Counted from the stretch's first letter, positions 29,260 through 38,002 are shown. The stretch is DNA of 64,000 nucleotides from Membranihabitans marinus (GCF_019802045.1 NZ_JAHVHU010000002.1:310001-374000); one strand, 5' to 3'. Translations and numbers: made by a program. Notes: a model not told the origin generated them from the letters alone.

Positions 29260-29781
29260 ATGGCAGAACCATATGTAGGAGAGATCCGGATGTTTGCAGG
29301 GAATTTTGCACCTCGTGGCTGGGCATTTTGTGATGGTCAACTCTTGGCTGTATCCCAAAATGATGCTTTATTTTCCTTGCTGGGGACCATTTATGGTGGC
29401 GATGGCAGAACCACGTTTGGTCTGCCCGATTTGCGGGGCCGGTTGCCTATTCATGCAGGAACAGGACCAGGATTATCCCCCAGAAGACTGGGAGCTAAAG
29501 GGGGCGCTGAGAAGGTCACGCTTACGGTAAATCAACTGCCTTCGCACAACCATGAATTCAAAGGGACTAACGATCTGTCTTCTTCCCCCAATCCGGAGGC
29601 ACATGTTGTTTCCCGATCGACGGATGTAGATGCCTACATCAAGAATGAAGCTGTCGATCAAAATCTAAATTCGGATACTTTAACGAAAATTGGAGCAAGC
29701 CAGTCACATACGAATCTGATGCCGTATCTGTGTGTTCATTTTATTATTGCTTTGTTCGGCATATATCCTTCCCGGCATTAA
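29260..29781 (+). CDS. Phage tail collar domain (MdpB-like) protein 2
   Basis: A 173-residue paralog of the preceding gene. It has the collar motif (GEIRMFAGNFAPRGWAFCDG, YGGDGRTTFGLPDLRGRLPI), the GPGLSPRRLG loop, the TLTVNQLPSHNHEF pattern and the LMPYLCVHFIIALFGIYPSR end. The middle variable loop (about residues 98-135) differs from its neighbours, which is the usual region of divergence in this family. No other phage structural genes (capsid, terminase, portal, sheath) are present nearby, so it is not part of a recognisable prophage. Confidence 0.92.
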   Translation: MAEPYVGEIRMFAGNFAPRGWAFCDGQLLAVSQNDALFSLLGTIYGGDGRTTFGLPDLRGRLPIHAGTGPGLSPRRLGAKGGAEKVTLTVNQLPSHNHEFKGTNDLSSSPNPEAHVVSRSTDVDAYIKNEAVDQNLNSDTLTKIGASQSHTNLMPYLCVHFIIALFGIYPSRH

Positions 29782-29823
29782 TGTTGGCGGGTATGCAATT
29801 TATTATTAAAAATTGAATTTATA

Positions 29824-30345
29824 ATGGCAGAACCATTTACAGCTGAAATCCGGATATTTGCCGGAAATTTTGCCCCCAGAGGCTGGGCCTTTTGCAACGG
29901 GCAATTGCTTCCGATAGCCCAGAACACAGCCTTGTTTTCATTAATTGGCACCACTTATGGTGGGGATGGTCGTTCGACGACAGCACTACCCAATCTTCAG
30001 GGACGAGCTCCTATGCATCCGGGCAGAGGTCCTGGATTGACGAGCCGTAGATTGGGTCAAAATGGAGGGGTTGAATTGGTCACTTTAACGGAAGCGCAAA
30101 TGCCAAATCACAACCACAATGTCATGACTTCTTCTACCCGGGCTGAAAATCCTTCGCCTGTAGATTCAAATTTGGCGCGATCTGAAAAAGGGCAGATCTA
30201 TAACAATGCTTCTTCCAATTTGGTCAATATGGCTGAGCAGTCTATTTCATCGAAGGGTGGAGCACAGGCACATAATAATATGCAACCCTATTTGACGCTG
30301 AATTACATCATCGCTTTGGTCGGGCTGTATCCATCAAGAGGTTAA
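29824..30345 (+). CDS. Phage tail collar domain (MdpB-like) protein 3
   Basis: A 173-residue third member of the triplet. It shows AEIRIFAGNFAPRGWAFCNG, YGGDGRSTTALPNLQGRAPM, GPGLTSRRLG, TLTEAQMPNHNHNV and the MQPYLTLNYIIALVGLYPSR end. It is closer in sequence to protein 2 in the GPGL loop and to protein 1 in the region around SNLVNMA. The three proteins may form homo- or hetero-trimers, as the family does in fibres, but this is inferred. The gene is followed after 64 bases by an unassigned protein. Confidence 0.92.
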   Translation: MAEPFTAEIRIFAGNFAPRGWAFCNGQLLPIAQNTALFSLIGTTYGGDGRSTTALPNLQGRAPMHPGRGPGLTSRRLGQNGGVELVTLTEAQMPNHNHNVMTSSTRAENPSPVDSNLARSEKGQIYNNASSNLVNMAEQSISSKGGAQAHNNMQPYLTLNYIIALVGLYPSRG

Positions 30346-30409
30346 ATTGAAATCGTCTTAACGTGAAGGCGTCTAAAATATTAATTTATTTCTTTAAATC
30401 ACATGTCAT

Positions 30410-31189
30410 ATGTTGCAGGGGAATCAACACAAATTATGGATCATCAACGTTCAAAATCAGGTATGTTATATCGATGATGAGCAGCAAGTGAATGCTGTAT
30501 CTGAAGAAGGATTCGCCTCCGATATCGCTATTTCTGAAGGTGGAGTGATCTGGGCTTTATCTTCCACACCGGATCCGGACGGAGGCGGAGCAGAAATTGC
30601 TTGGTTGGATCGGCATCAAACGTGGCATACTATATCCCATGGTTCCGGTGCTTTTGAGATTACAGGAGGTCGGAAAGATCAATGTGTATATAGGACGTCA
30701 TCTGGGGCACTCCATACCATAGATACCCAAGGCATGGGTGGAAATATTTGTGATACCTATTCTGTACGGTCGATGGATTGCGGTGGGGGCATGGTCTGGG
30801 CATTGTTATCTGATCGGACCGGTGGAATTCCCCAATTGCATTACGCCGAATTTTCGGAATCACTCCAGTGGAATAAGTTTGCAGGAATACAAAATCCCAC
30901 ATCGATCTCCGTAAATGATCGGGGAGAATGCATGGGGATTCAAGGATATATGCCATTCGAGTACCAGCTACCTGGTGGTGTTCAAAGACTGGATGCCAGA
31001 ATCTGCCCCCCCGCATTGCAAGTTTCTTTTAAAAGTAATCTATATCTCCTAAGTGCTCATCCAACCAGACATGGAAATGCCATATATGAATGGAACGAAT
31101 CCGGGGATGGATTTTGGATGGATACCGGATTGAAGGGGAAACGGATCTTAAGTACCTATTATTCAAATACTTCAGCAAGCTTGACGTAG
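30410..31189 (+). CDS. Unassigned protein in the tail-collar locus, possible tectonin-like beta-propeller
   Basis: A 259-residue protein of no family I can name with certainty. It is rich in short beta-type segments that recur about every 40-45 residues: LWIINVQNQVCYID, GVIWALSSTPD, CVYRTSSGALHTID, GMVWALLSDR and AIYEWNES. This spacing and the Trp/Ser-rich 'W(A/I)(L/I)' pattern resemble tectonin or WD-like propellers. There is no signal peptide or membrane span. It sits between the collar triplet and a GNAT/DUF6916 pair, all on the same strand, so it probably belongs to the same unit. The ATG at 30410 is the only start that opens this frame. Confidence 0.6.
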   Translation: MLQGNQHKLWIINVQNQVCYIDDEQQVNAVSEEGFASDIAISEGGVIWALSSTPDPDGGGAEIAWLDRHQTWHTISHGSGAFEITGGRKDQCVYRTSSGALHTIDTQGMGGNICDTYSVRSMDCGGGMVWALLSDRTGGIPQLHYAEFSESLQWNKFAGIQNPTSISVNDRGECMGIQGYMPFEYQLPGGVQRLDARICPPALQVSFKSNLYLLSAHPTRHGNAIYEWNESGDGFWMDTGLKGKRILSTYYSNTSASLT

Positions 31190-31218
31190 TCTGAACTATT
31201 CATCACCACGTAGAGTAT

Positions 31219-31773
31219 ATGACATTTCGAAATGATACTCACATTCAAAAACAAAACATTTCCAGTATGCAATTGGACATTAAAGGGGTTTCATTCCGTG
31301 CGTTTCAGGATGCCGATTTGACATTTCTCCAAAGTGTCTACAGGAGTTCCCGAGAACATGAACTCAGCCTGGTACCATGGACCGAACAGGAGAAGACTCG
31401 GTTTATAGAACAGCAATTCGGAGCTCAGCATGCCTATTATCAGGAACATTTTAAAGATGCCTCCTTTGACCTGGTAATTATTCATGGAAAAAAGGCCGGA
31501 AGGCTATACTTGGATGAACGCAACGATGAATTTCGCATTCTCGATATCGCTTTACTACCCGGGTTCAGAGGTCAGGGTTGGGGCTCTAAAATCCTCGCCG
31601 AGATCCAACGCCTCGCAAAAATCAAAGGTAAAAGGGTGGGAATTCACGTCGAGAAAAACAATCCGGCCATGACTTTGTATCTACGGATGGGATTTGAAAA
31701 CCGGGAAGATAAAGGGGTTTACCAATTTATGGTTTGGGAACCTGTCACGATAAAAGAAAGCAAAAAACGATGA
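31219..31773 (+). CDS. GNAT-family N-acetyltransferase in the tail-collar locus
   Basis: A 184-residue protein; starting at the internal ATG at 31267 (MQLDIKGVSFRAF) would give 168 residues and fits the family's usual length better. The acetyl-CoA binding motif A is clear: DIALLPGFRGQGWGSKIL, with the R-G-Q-G-x-G signature. It is followed by the motif B region NNPAMTLYLRMGFENR. The substrate is unknown. Its stop codon overlaps the ATG of the DUF6916 gene (ATGA), a sign of translational coupling. That pairing suggests that it acts on a component of this locus, for example by modifying a collar or propeller protein; this is inference. Confidence 0.88.
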   Translation: MTFRNDTHIQKQNISSMQLDIKGVSFRAFQDADLTFLQSVYRSSREHELSLVPWTEQEKTRFIEQQFGAQHAYYQEHFKDASFDLVIIHGKKAGRLYLDERNDEFRILDIALLPGFRGQGWGSKILAEIQRLAKIKGKRVGIHVEKNNPAMTLYLRMGFENREDKGVYQFMVWEPVTIKESKKR

Positions 31774-32081
31774 GTGATTTACCACAAATATTAACCAAAG
31801 ATATTTTTCAGAAATGGTTATCGAAAGAGGTCAATATTCATTTTACCCCAGATGACATACGTACCGCACAAATAGTGGAAGTCAAAGCACTCACTGAGAA
31901 TAAAGACAGCCCTCGAATTCCTTTTTCCTTGACCCTTCTTTCTTCCATGACCGAGGCCTATTATCAGCAGGGAACCTTCAAGGTCGTTCTTCCGGGGGAG
32001 GAGGAACTCTTTCTTTTTATGGTGCCCATCGGCGTCGATTCAGAGACCGGTGGAATGCGGTATGAGGTGATTTTTAATTAG
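31770..32081 (+). CDS. DUF6916-like protein
   Basis: A 103-residue protein starting at the ATG at 31770, which overlaps the preceding stop by two bases; an upstream in-frame ATG at 31734 would lie inside the GNAT gene. The sequence has the layout I associate with DUF6916: a short N-terminal helix (FQKWLSKEVNIHF), a strand-rich middle with PFSLTLLSS, then QGTFKVVLPGEEELFLFMVP followed by a YEVIFN end. I recall these small proteins as neighbours of tail-collar genes; their function is unknown. The gene is the last of the cluster and is followed by a hairpin with a T-run. Confidence 0.7.
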   Translation: MSDLPQILTKDIFQKWLSKEVNIHFTPDDIRTAQIVEVKALTENKDSPRIPFSLTLLSSMTEAYYQQGTFKVVLPGEEELFLFMVPIGVDSETGGMRYEVIFN

Positions 32082-32082
32082 C

Positions 32083-32110
32083 CCGGTTACATACCGGCAT
32101 TCTTTTTTAT
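32083..32110 (+). terminator. Terminator at the end of the tail-collar locus
   Basis: CCGGT, loop TTACAT region, ACCGG pair over five positions. They are followed by CATTCTTTTTTAT, a T-rich stretch. It starts two bases after the DUF6916 stop codon. Confidence 0.5.
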
Positions 32111-32149
32111 ACTCTGTCTGTGCCCAAACTACTCAGTTGGTACATCTCC

Positions 32150-32245
32150 TTTGAGCTTTCAGCTTGTGACTTTTAGCTGCCTTGCTTTCCCTTTCAACTT
32201 TCCGCTTTGAGCTTTCAGCTTGTTTGCTTCTTTGCTTTCACCTTT
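32150..32245. repeat. Word-like repeat tract (CTTTGAGCTTTCAGCTTG)
   Basis: Contains the 18-base word CTTTGAGCTTTCAGCTTG twice (near 32149 and 32205) and degenerate copies between. The first 29 bases (32150-32178) occur as an exact reverse complement at 41998-42026. The tract lies between convergent genes. Confidence 0.75.
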
Positions 32246-32254
32246 TGACCTCGC

Positions 32255-34774
32255 CTACTCCGGTTCAAACCCAAGCAGTACCTGGAATTTTCCAAACTCG
32301 GTCAACTTCGCTCCCTGCGCTTGCAAGGCGGGTTTATCCCAACCAATTCCATAATCAAATCCGATCAATCCAAACATAGGCAGGAATACCCGAAGCCCGA
32401 GCCCGGCCGATCGTTTGATATTAAACGGGTTGTATTCATCGAAACTATTAAACGCATTACCCCCATCGAGGAAGCTCAGCACATAAATGGTAGAGCTTGG
32501 ATTGAGTGAGAATGGATAACGGAGTTCCAATGAGAACTTATTGTAAATGCTGGATCCACCGGTTCCCACCGCCGGGAAGTTTTGTTCTTCATACCCCCGC
32601 ATGTTGATCTGTTCTTGTCCGGTGATCTGAAACTGATTGGACAGCGGCTCGGCTCCGAAAATGAATCGTTCAAACGGAGAGTCTCCGACGGCTTCGTTGT
32701 AGTAACCCAGGAACCCAAACTTGGCGCTGGCTTTAACCACGAATTTGCCAAATACCTGTTTGTACCATTCGGCTTTGACTTTCCACTTGTGGTATTCGAC
32801 CCATTTATATTTATCCTGGATAGATATTCCATCATATGACTTGTTATTGATCAAGCTATATGGCGGCGTCAATTGAAGCGAAAGACTGAATGAAGATCCT
32901 TCGGTCGGGAAGATCGGCTCATAGATGGTGCTTCGCGCAAAGGTGGATTCTAAATATATATTATTGAAAAGACCATCAGTAACAGTTTGTCCATTAGGCA
33001 ACTGAAATATATTTCTTCGATAATTATTAATATCAATACGTTGGTAATTAATCGTATTGTTGATTACGAAGTTGTTATCCGGCCATTTCAGTGGTGATCC
33101 CAATCCCAGAGTTAGCTGGCTCATTCTTACAAAATTCGAAATGTTTTGAATATCTGTAAACTTATTCGTGTAGGCAGCGAGGGTAAAAGCATTGGGCTTT
33201 TTACCCCCCATCCACGGTTCCGTAAACGAAAAGTTGAAGGACTGATAAAAATTACCATTGGACTGTGCTCGTACGCTCAGTTTCTGGCCGTCTCCGGTGG
33301 GAAGAGGGTGCCAGGCTTCGCGATTGAATATATTTCGAATGGAGAAGTTATTGAAAGTCAGGCCCAGGGTACCGATCAATCCACCACTGCTGTAAAAGCT
33401 TTCAGGTTGGTATCCCGCTGACAGTTCCAGTTGATCCGAGGATTGTTCCTCGACTTCGTATTCGATATCCACGGTACCACGTTGTTCGTTCACCGGGGTG
33501 TTGATGTTAAATTTTTCCTGATTGAAATAGCCCAAGGCCAGGACTTTTCGCTGGGAGCGGATGATGTCGGACCGGCTAAATTTTTGTCCCGGTTTGGTGG
33601 TCAGTTCCCGACGAATCACATTTTCGTGCGTCCGGTCGTTTCCGGCAATACTAACCCGGTCAATCGTTGCTTGTGGTCCTTCATAGATCCGGATTTCGAT
33701 GTCTACCGAATCTTGTACGACGGCCACTTCAATCGGCTGCGCACTAAAAAACAGGTATCCATCATCCATATAAAGCGCTGATACGTCGTTTCCGTCCAGG
33801 GAGAAACTCAATCTCTTTTCGAGTTCATCCAGATTGTACACATCGCCTTTTTTCATTCCCAGGACCCGTTTTAATTGGTCGTTCGAATACAGGGTGTTCC
33901 CTTTCCAGGCGATGTCACGAATATAGTATTGATCCCCTTCCTCCAGGTTTATTTTGATCATTAGTCGATCATCCTCATTTCGCCATATGCTATCACTAGT
34001 GATTCGCGCATCCCGAAAACCCAGGGTCTGGTAAAACGCAATGATCTTTTCTTTGTCTTCTTCGTATTTATCTTCAATAAATTTGGATGAAGAGAAGAGT
34101 TTGCGTTTCCGTTTGGTCTCTTCCATCTGTTTCCGCAATTTACGGTCTTTGACCTGGGTATTGCCCTCAAAGATGATATCGTGAATTTTTACTTTGCTTT
34201 TCCGATCGATCTTTATTTTGATCTGAATTCCGTTTTGGAGCTTTTCTTCCGGAACCTCTTCTATGGTGACTTCGGCATCGAGAAATCCTTTTTCTCTGTA
34301 GTATTTTTTGATGGCTGATTCTGCTTTGCTCAGATCACTTTCGGTAACAATTGATCCTTTGACAAGGTAGGGTTCCACAGCTTCTTTTAGGTCGGTCTCG
34401 CGGGAATTTTTATTGCCTTCAAAGTAGAACCGGGTTAGCCGTGGACGCTCTTCAATATAGATATCGATAAAAACGATGTTATCGATCCGTTTTCGTTCTA
34501 CGATTTTGATGTCTGAAAAAAGATTGAGGTCCCATAGGTTGTTAAATGCTTCCTGGACATCATCCGGTAGGGCAAGTTTGCCGCCGGTTTTTAGACCGGA
34601 CACCACCTTTAATGCATTGGGGTCGGTGTGGGTCGCTCCGATAATGTTTACGTCGCCGACTTCTAAAATCTCCTGAGCCTCACCGATTTGTGAAAATGCA
34701 TTGGACTGCCCCATAAAAAATATCAGCGATAGTAAAATATAGCGCAGGAAAGGTGTTATTCTCATTATGATCAT
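32255..34774 (-). CDS. bamA: Outer membrane protein assembly factor BamA
   Basis: An 839-residue Omp85-family protein. A signal peptide (YILLSLIFFMGQSNAFSQ) is followed by about five POTRA domains (residues about 40-430), seen as repeats such as IYIEERPRLTRFYFEGNKN and IEIRIYEGPQATIDRVSIAGN. Then comes a beta-barrel of about 400 residues that ends in an aromatic-rich strand (FGKFQVLLGFEPE). BamA inserts beta-barrel proteins into the outer membrane and is essential. The barrel has the expected RGYEE loop motif (MRGYEEQNFP, matching the family's VRGY/MRGY). The start could be the Met codon three residues later. It follows uppS by 78 bases on the same strand, an arrangement often seen in Bacteroidota. 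Confidence 0.95.
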   Translation of the reverse strand: MIIMRITPFLRYILLSLIFFMGQSNAFSQIGEAQEILEVGDVNIIGATHTDPNALKVVSGLKTGGKLALPDDVQEAFNNLWDLNLFSDIKIVERKRIDNIVFIDIYIEERPRLTRFYFEGNKNSRETDLKEAVEPYLVKGSIVTESDLSKAESAIKKYYREKGFLDAEVTIEEVPEEKLQNGIQIKIKIDRKSKVKIHDIIFEGNTQVKDRKLRKQMEETKRKRKLFSSSKFIEDKYEEDKEKIIAFYQTLGFRDARITSDSIWRNEDDRLMIKINLEEGDQYYIRDIAWKGNTLYSNDQLKRVLGMKKGDVYNLDELEKRLSFSLDGNDVSALYMDDGYLFFSAQPIEVAVVQDSVDIEIRIYEGPQATIDRVSIAGNDRTHENVIRRELTTKPGQKFSRSDIIRSQRKVLALGYFNQEKFNINTPVNEQRGTVDIEYEVEEQSSDQLELSAGYQPESFYSSGGLIGTLGLTFNNFSIRNIFNREAWHPLPTGDGQKLSVRAQSNGNFYQSFNFSFTEPWMGGKKPNAFTLAAYTNKFTDIQNISNFVRMSQLTLGLGSPLKWPDNNFVINNTINYQRIDINNYRRNIFQLPNGQTVTDGLFNNIYLESTFARSTIYEPIFPTEGSSFSLSLQLTPPYSLINNKSYDGISIQDKYKWVEYHKWKVKAEWYKQVFGKFVVKASAKFGFLGYYNEAVGDSPFERFIFGAEPLSNQFQITGQEQINMRGYEEQNFPAVGTGGSSIYNKFSLELRYPFSLNPSSTIYVLSFLDGGNAFNSFDEYNPFNIKRSAGLGLRVFLPMFGLIGFDYGIGWDKPALQAQGAKLTEFGKFQVLLGFEPE

Positions 34775-34852
34775 AAACTATTGGATCTTTTCATTTGGAA
34801 AAACGTACCGTAATCACTCCTTTCCCTCGGGAGTATCGACATTAACATTTTA

Positions 34853-35602
34853 TTAAAGTATTTGATCACTTGTTTTTCCAAATCTTCGTTCTCTGTTTTG
34901 GTATTCTTTAATGGCCAGATTGAAATCTTCTTTCTTAAACTCGGGCCACATCTTGTCTGAAAAGTAAAATTCTGTATACGCACACTGCCACAGTAAAAAA
35001 TTGCTCAAACGTTTTTCGCCACTGGTCCGTATCAATAATTCTGGATCTGGCATAAAATGGGTCGCAAGGTAATCAGAAATCGTTGATTCGGAGATATCTT
35101 CGGGTTTTATTTTAAGTTGCTGTACTTCTCGGGCAATGGCGCGCGTACATTCCGTGAGCTCCCAACGGCTGCTGTAATTCAATGCAAGCGTCAGATCCAT
35201 CCGGTTATTGTCTCTGGTCTTTTCTATTCCTTCGAGCAATGCTTTGTGAGTCCGGGGCGGAAGTTGGTCGAGTTCGCCGATGGCCCGCAATCGGATGTTG
35301 TTTTTGTTGAGCGTATTCATTTCGCGATGGATGGTCTCGACCAAGAGTCCCATCAGTGCAGAGACTTCCCGGGGTGGTCGTGACCAGTTCTCTGTGGAAA
35401 ATGCATACAATGTCAAAAATTCAATCCCTGCCTGGGCTGCGGCTTCGGACACTTCCCGAACAGACTGGACCCCATTTTTATGGCCGAATATTCGGGGTTT
35501 ACCGTGCTTACGAGCCCATCGTCCGTTTCCATCCATGATGATTCCAACATGGCGGGGCAATTTTCCCTGGTTCAATTCATTGATATTAGATGTTTCTTCC
35601 AT
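34853..35602 (-). CDS. uppS: Isoprenyl transferase (undecaprenyl diphosphate synthase)
   Basis: A 249-residue cis-prenyltransferase. It shows HVGIIMDGNGRWA with the catalytic Asp at residue 24, GHKNGVQSVRE, LTLYAFSTENWSRP, and DPELLIRTSGEKRLSNFLLW near the C-terminus. The usual NYGGR motif reads NYSSRWEL here, a substitution seen in this family's variable position. The enzyme condenses isopentenyl diphosphate units to make the C55 lipid carrier used for peptidoglycan and polysaccharide synthesis. It acts at the cytoplasmic membrane. It lies upstream of bamA and a WecA/MraY-type transferase is encoded nearby on the opposite strand, both linked to envelope biogenesis. Confidence 0.95.
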   Translation of the reverse strand: MEETSNINELNQGKLPRHVGIIMDGNGRWARKHGKPRIFGHKNGVQSVREVSEAAAQAGIEFLTLYAFSTENWSRPPREVSALMGLLVETIHREMNTLNKNNIRLRAIGELDQLPPRTHKALLEGIEKTRDNNRMDLTLALNYSSRWELTECTRAIAREVQQLKIKPEDISESTISDYLATHFMPDPELLIRTSGEKRLSNFLLWQCAYTEFYFSDKMWPEFKKEDFNLAIKEYQNRERRFGKTSDQIL

Positions 35603-35927
35603 GATATGGTTTTGAAGTCATTGGGTGTCAAAGTTAGAACAACCAAAATTGGGCGACCTCTTTGCGCACAAAATTAACAAAGAAATTTACAACCATATTT
35701 TACTGAAGGACTTATATTTGGAAAAACTTAGATTTGGGTGAGAAAAAAAAGCTTGATATTAGTTGGTGCGATGGTGGGCTGGTTAGTTTCGAGCACTGCG
35801 CGGAAATTTTTGAAGGTGTCGTGCCTAACCGAATTACAGGTAGTGTGCGAATGGTAGGGAGATGCCAAGAGCTCAAATGGCAGGCGTTTACAGCAAATAT
35901 TAGTATGGTAAATAAAATATTGGTCTT
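35603..35927. other. Divergent intergenic region between uppS and a lipoprotein gene
   Basis: 325 bases between divergently transcribed genes, so it should hold promoters for both. A 65-codon plus-strand frame (35734-35931) has no recognisable family and overlaps the next start; I treat it as chance. No clear TAnnTTTG box or strong hairpin was seen. Confidence 0.4.
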
Positions 35928-36431
35928 ATGAAAAGTGAAAAAATGTATCCATTTCGACCGGTATTACTATTTCCTGTAGTTTTGGTCTTGTTTATGCTGT
36001 GTCTCCAGAGTTGTGAGATTGATCCGTGTGGCAGTGCACCTGCTGATCTGGTAGAGAATCTGGAAGATCTGGTCAAAGAAGTCAAAAAGGTAGATTATAA
36101 GCCGAAAGATCACCGGTGGGAACCGTATGATGACCGGTTCAATACTTTCTTTGACGTCTGCTACGATCAATGGCGTGAAGAAATGACTTTTGATCAGAAA
36201 AGACAGTTTACCGGCCTGGTGACACGTTATATGGCCCATCGTTTTGGTCGATCGTTTTTTGGGTCAATCTTTGGAAATGGTGATGATGACGACGCTGAGT
36301 CGTCCGAAATTTTTGAGAAATTGGGTGAAGAATTACAAGATTTCCTTCAGGACAACAAGGAATCGGGCATCAATTTTCTGCAAGAGTTAAAGAAAAGTTT
36401 TTCTTCAGAACAGGACGAGAACCAAAAATAA
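35928..36431 (+). CDS. Small predicted lipoprotein of unknown function
   Basis: A 167-residue protein with a lipoprotein signal: a hydrophobic stretch (LLFPVVLVLFMLC) ends in the lipobox LQSC, with the acylated Cys at residue 29. The mature part begins EIDPCGS and is mostly helical and charged. It contains a second Cys pair candidate (C34 and the Cys in FFDVCYDQW) and an acidic stretch GNGDDDDAE. I do not recognise the family. The stop is seven bases before the GTG start of the WecA/MraY-type gene, so the two are probably co-transcribed. The ATG at 35943 is an alternative start with a shorter n-region. Confidence 0.75.
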   Translation: MKSEKMYPFRPVLLFPVVLVLFMLCLQSCEIDPCGSAPADLVENLEDLVKEVKKVDYKPKDHRWEPYDDRFNTFFDVCYDQWREEMTFDQKRQFTGLVTRYMAHRFGRSFFGSIFGNGDDDDAESSEIFEKLGEELQDFLQDNKESGINFLQELKKSFSSEQDENQK

Positions 36432-36437
36432 TCCATT

Positions 36438-37502
36438 GTGTACGATATAATATTGAGTTTTATTACGGCGCTGCTCGTTACATTTTATGCCATTCCCTCC
36501 ATTATCCGGGTGGCTCGGGTCAAACATTTAATGGATGAACCCGGTCATCGCAGCAGCCATAAAACCGTGACACCGTCCCTGGGAGGTATTGCTATTTTCG
36601 CCGGAGTGTTGATTTCCATTGTGTTATGGACGCCTTTTGAACTTTTTGGTGACTTGCAATATATACTGGCTGCGTTCACGATCATTTTTCTGATCGGAGC
36701 GAAGGATGATATCCTTCCGATGAGTCCCGGTCGGAAATTTGCCGGAGAATTTATAGCGACCATCATTCTGGTTACAAAGTCAAATATACGGATAACCGAT
36801 TTTCAAGGGTTGTTTGGGATCTATGAGGTGCCCTATTGGGTAAGCATCATAATTTCGTTAACGACCATTCTGATGATCATAAATGCGTTTAATCTGATCG
36901 ACGGAATCAACGGATTGACGGGGATGTTGACCATTCTGATCACACTATTTATGACCACCTGGTTCTTTTTGGTGGATGAGCTGGCATTGTCGCTAATTTC
37001 ATTTAGCACCACCGGTGCCTGTGTGGCATTTTTGTATTACAATATTTCACCGGCTAAAATATTTATGGGGGATACTGGTTCCTTATTTATCGGGTTGATT
37101 TGCTCTATATTGGCCATTCAGTTTATTGAGGTGAACGGCCTGGTGGCTGGTGAGTCGAGGTATGCTATATCAGCTGCACCAGTCGTGGCCATCGGGGTGC
37201 TTGCGCTGCCGGTGCTGGATACCTTACGGGTATTTGCCGGGCGTATACTTCGTGGGCGGTCCCCCTTTTCCGCAGAGCGGAATCACATCCACCACCTGAC
37301 GATTGATTCCGGAATGACACACATGGAGGCCAGTATTGTACTGACTATTTTCAATGCCGGGATTATTTATCTGGTGGTATCTTTTCAGAACATTGGAATC
37401 AATTACCTCTTCTTCGGATTGATGGTCGTTTACCTTTTGTATGTTGCCGTTTTCTACGCATTGACTCAGCGAAAACAAAAACTTGCGCAGACCGGTCATT
37501 GA
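36438..37502 (+). CDS. Polyprenyl-phosphate HexNAc-1-phosphate transferase (WecA/MraY family)
   Basis: A 354-residue polytopic membrane protein starting at a GTG codon. It carries all family signatures: DEPGHRSSHKTVTPSLGG near the N-terminus, the Asp pair at residues 90-91 (GAKDDILPM), NLIDGINGL at 152-160, the magnesium-binding KIFMGDTGS around 207-215, and the C-terminal HIHH at 283-286. Family members transfer a HexNAc-1-phosphate from a UDP-sugar to undecaprenyl phosphate, the first step of O-antigen, teichoic or capsule synthesis. The HIHH form and the lack of MraY-specific context favour a WecA/TagO-like role rather than peptidoglycan MraY. The sugar cannot be read from sequence. Confidence 0.92.
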   Translation: MYDIILSFITALLVTFYAIPSIIRVARVKHLMDEPGHRSSHKTVTPSLGGIAIFAGVLISIVLWTPFELFGDLQYILAAFTIIFLIGAKDDILPMSPGRKFAGEFIATIILVTKSNIRITDFQGLFGIYEVPYWVSIIISLTTILMIINAFNLIDGINGLTGMLTILITLFMTTWFFLVDELALSLISFSTTGACVAFLYYNISPAKIFMGDTGSLFIGLICSILAIQFIEVNGLVAGESRYAISAAPVVAIGVLALPVLDTLRVFAGRILRGRSPFSAERNHIHHLTIDSGMTHMEASIVLTIFNAGIIYLVVSFQNIGINYLFFGLMVVYLLYVAVFYALTQRKQKLAQTGH

Positions 37503-37594
37503 TGGAGAATCGATGATGAATGGTGGATGGTAAATTGTGAATGGTGACACAACAGATAGGCTACCATCAACCATCAACCATCAATCATCAACCA
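37503..37594. repeat. Word-like repeat tract (ACCATCA / TGGATGGT) forming an imperfect inverted repeat
   Basis: Between two convergent genes, the left part holds words such as GATGATGAATGGTGGATGGT and the right part holds four ACCATCA-type words. Left and right are roughly complementary (TGGTGGATGGTA against TACCATCAACC), so the tract could fold and act as a terminator in both directions. Confidence 0.6.
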
Positions 37595-38002
37595 TCAAGC
37601 CGGATACTCCGCAAAGTTCCGTGGTGTTTCCGACAAGCGTATATGAATATCATATTTTTCATCCAGGACCCGGCTCAGTCGTTGATGGATAATATAGCAA
37701 AGATTTTCAGTGGTTGGAGGAATGTGTTCAAATTCCTTGATTTCTACATTGAGATTCCGATGGTCAAAATAATCCTCAATGTGTTCACGGATGATGTCTT
37801 TCAGATCTTTGAGATTAATCAGCATTCCTGTTTCGGGGTCTGTCTCCCCGATCAGCTTGACCTCAAATTCATAATTGTGCCCATGAAAGTGTGTGTTGGA
37901 ACATTTGCCAAAGACTTCCTGGTTCTTTTCTTCACTCCAGCTCCGGACATGAAGACGATGTGCAGCATTGAAATGACCCTTTCGGATGACGGCTATTCTC
38001 AT
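37595..38002 (-). CDS. queD: 6-carboxytetrahydropterin synthase-like protein (PTPS/QueD family)
   Basis: A 135-residue protein if started at the Met of MRIAVIRKGHFNAAH; an in-frame ATG at 38023 adds seven residues that the family does not need. Zinc ligands are clear: H15 in FNAAHRL, and H40 and H42 in NTHFHGHNY. The catalytic Cys is C34 (GKCSNTH). It also has LKDLKDIIREHIEDYFDHRNLN and the PTTENLC motif with the conserved Glu. QueD converts 7,8-dihydroneopterin triphosphate to 6-carboxytetrahydropterin in queuosine precursor synthesis. A pyruvoyl-tetrahydropterin synthase role cannot be excluded, since no other queuosine gene is nearby. Confidence 0.88.
   Translation of the reverse strand: MRIAVIRKGHFNAAHRLHVRSWSEEKNQEVFGKCSNTHFHGHNYEFEVKLIGETDPETGMLINLKDLKDIIREHIEDYFDHRNLNVEIKEFEHIPPTTENLCYIIHQRLSRVLDEKYDIHIRLSETPRNFAEYPA

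Noticed and set aside
28710-30345. Prophage remnant
   Set aside because: Only tail-collar domains are present; no capsid, portal, terminase, integrase or lysis gene lies nearby.
32182-32379. 65-codon plus-strand frame over the word-like tract
   Set aside because: Runs through the repeat tract into the antisense of bamA; no family.
35734-35931. 65-codon plus-strand frame upstream of the lipoprotein gene
   Set aside because: Overlaps the start of the lipoprotein gene and shows no recognisable features.
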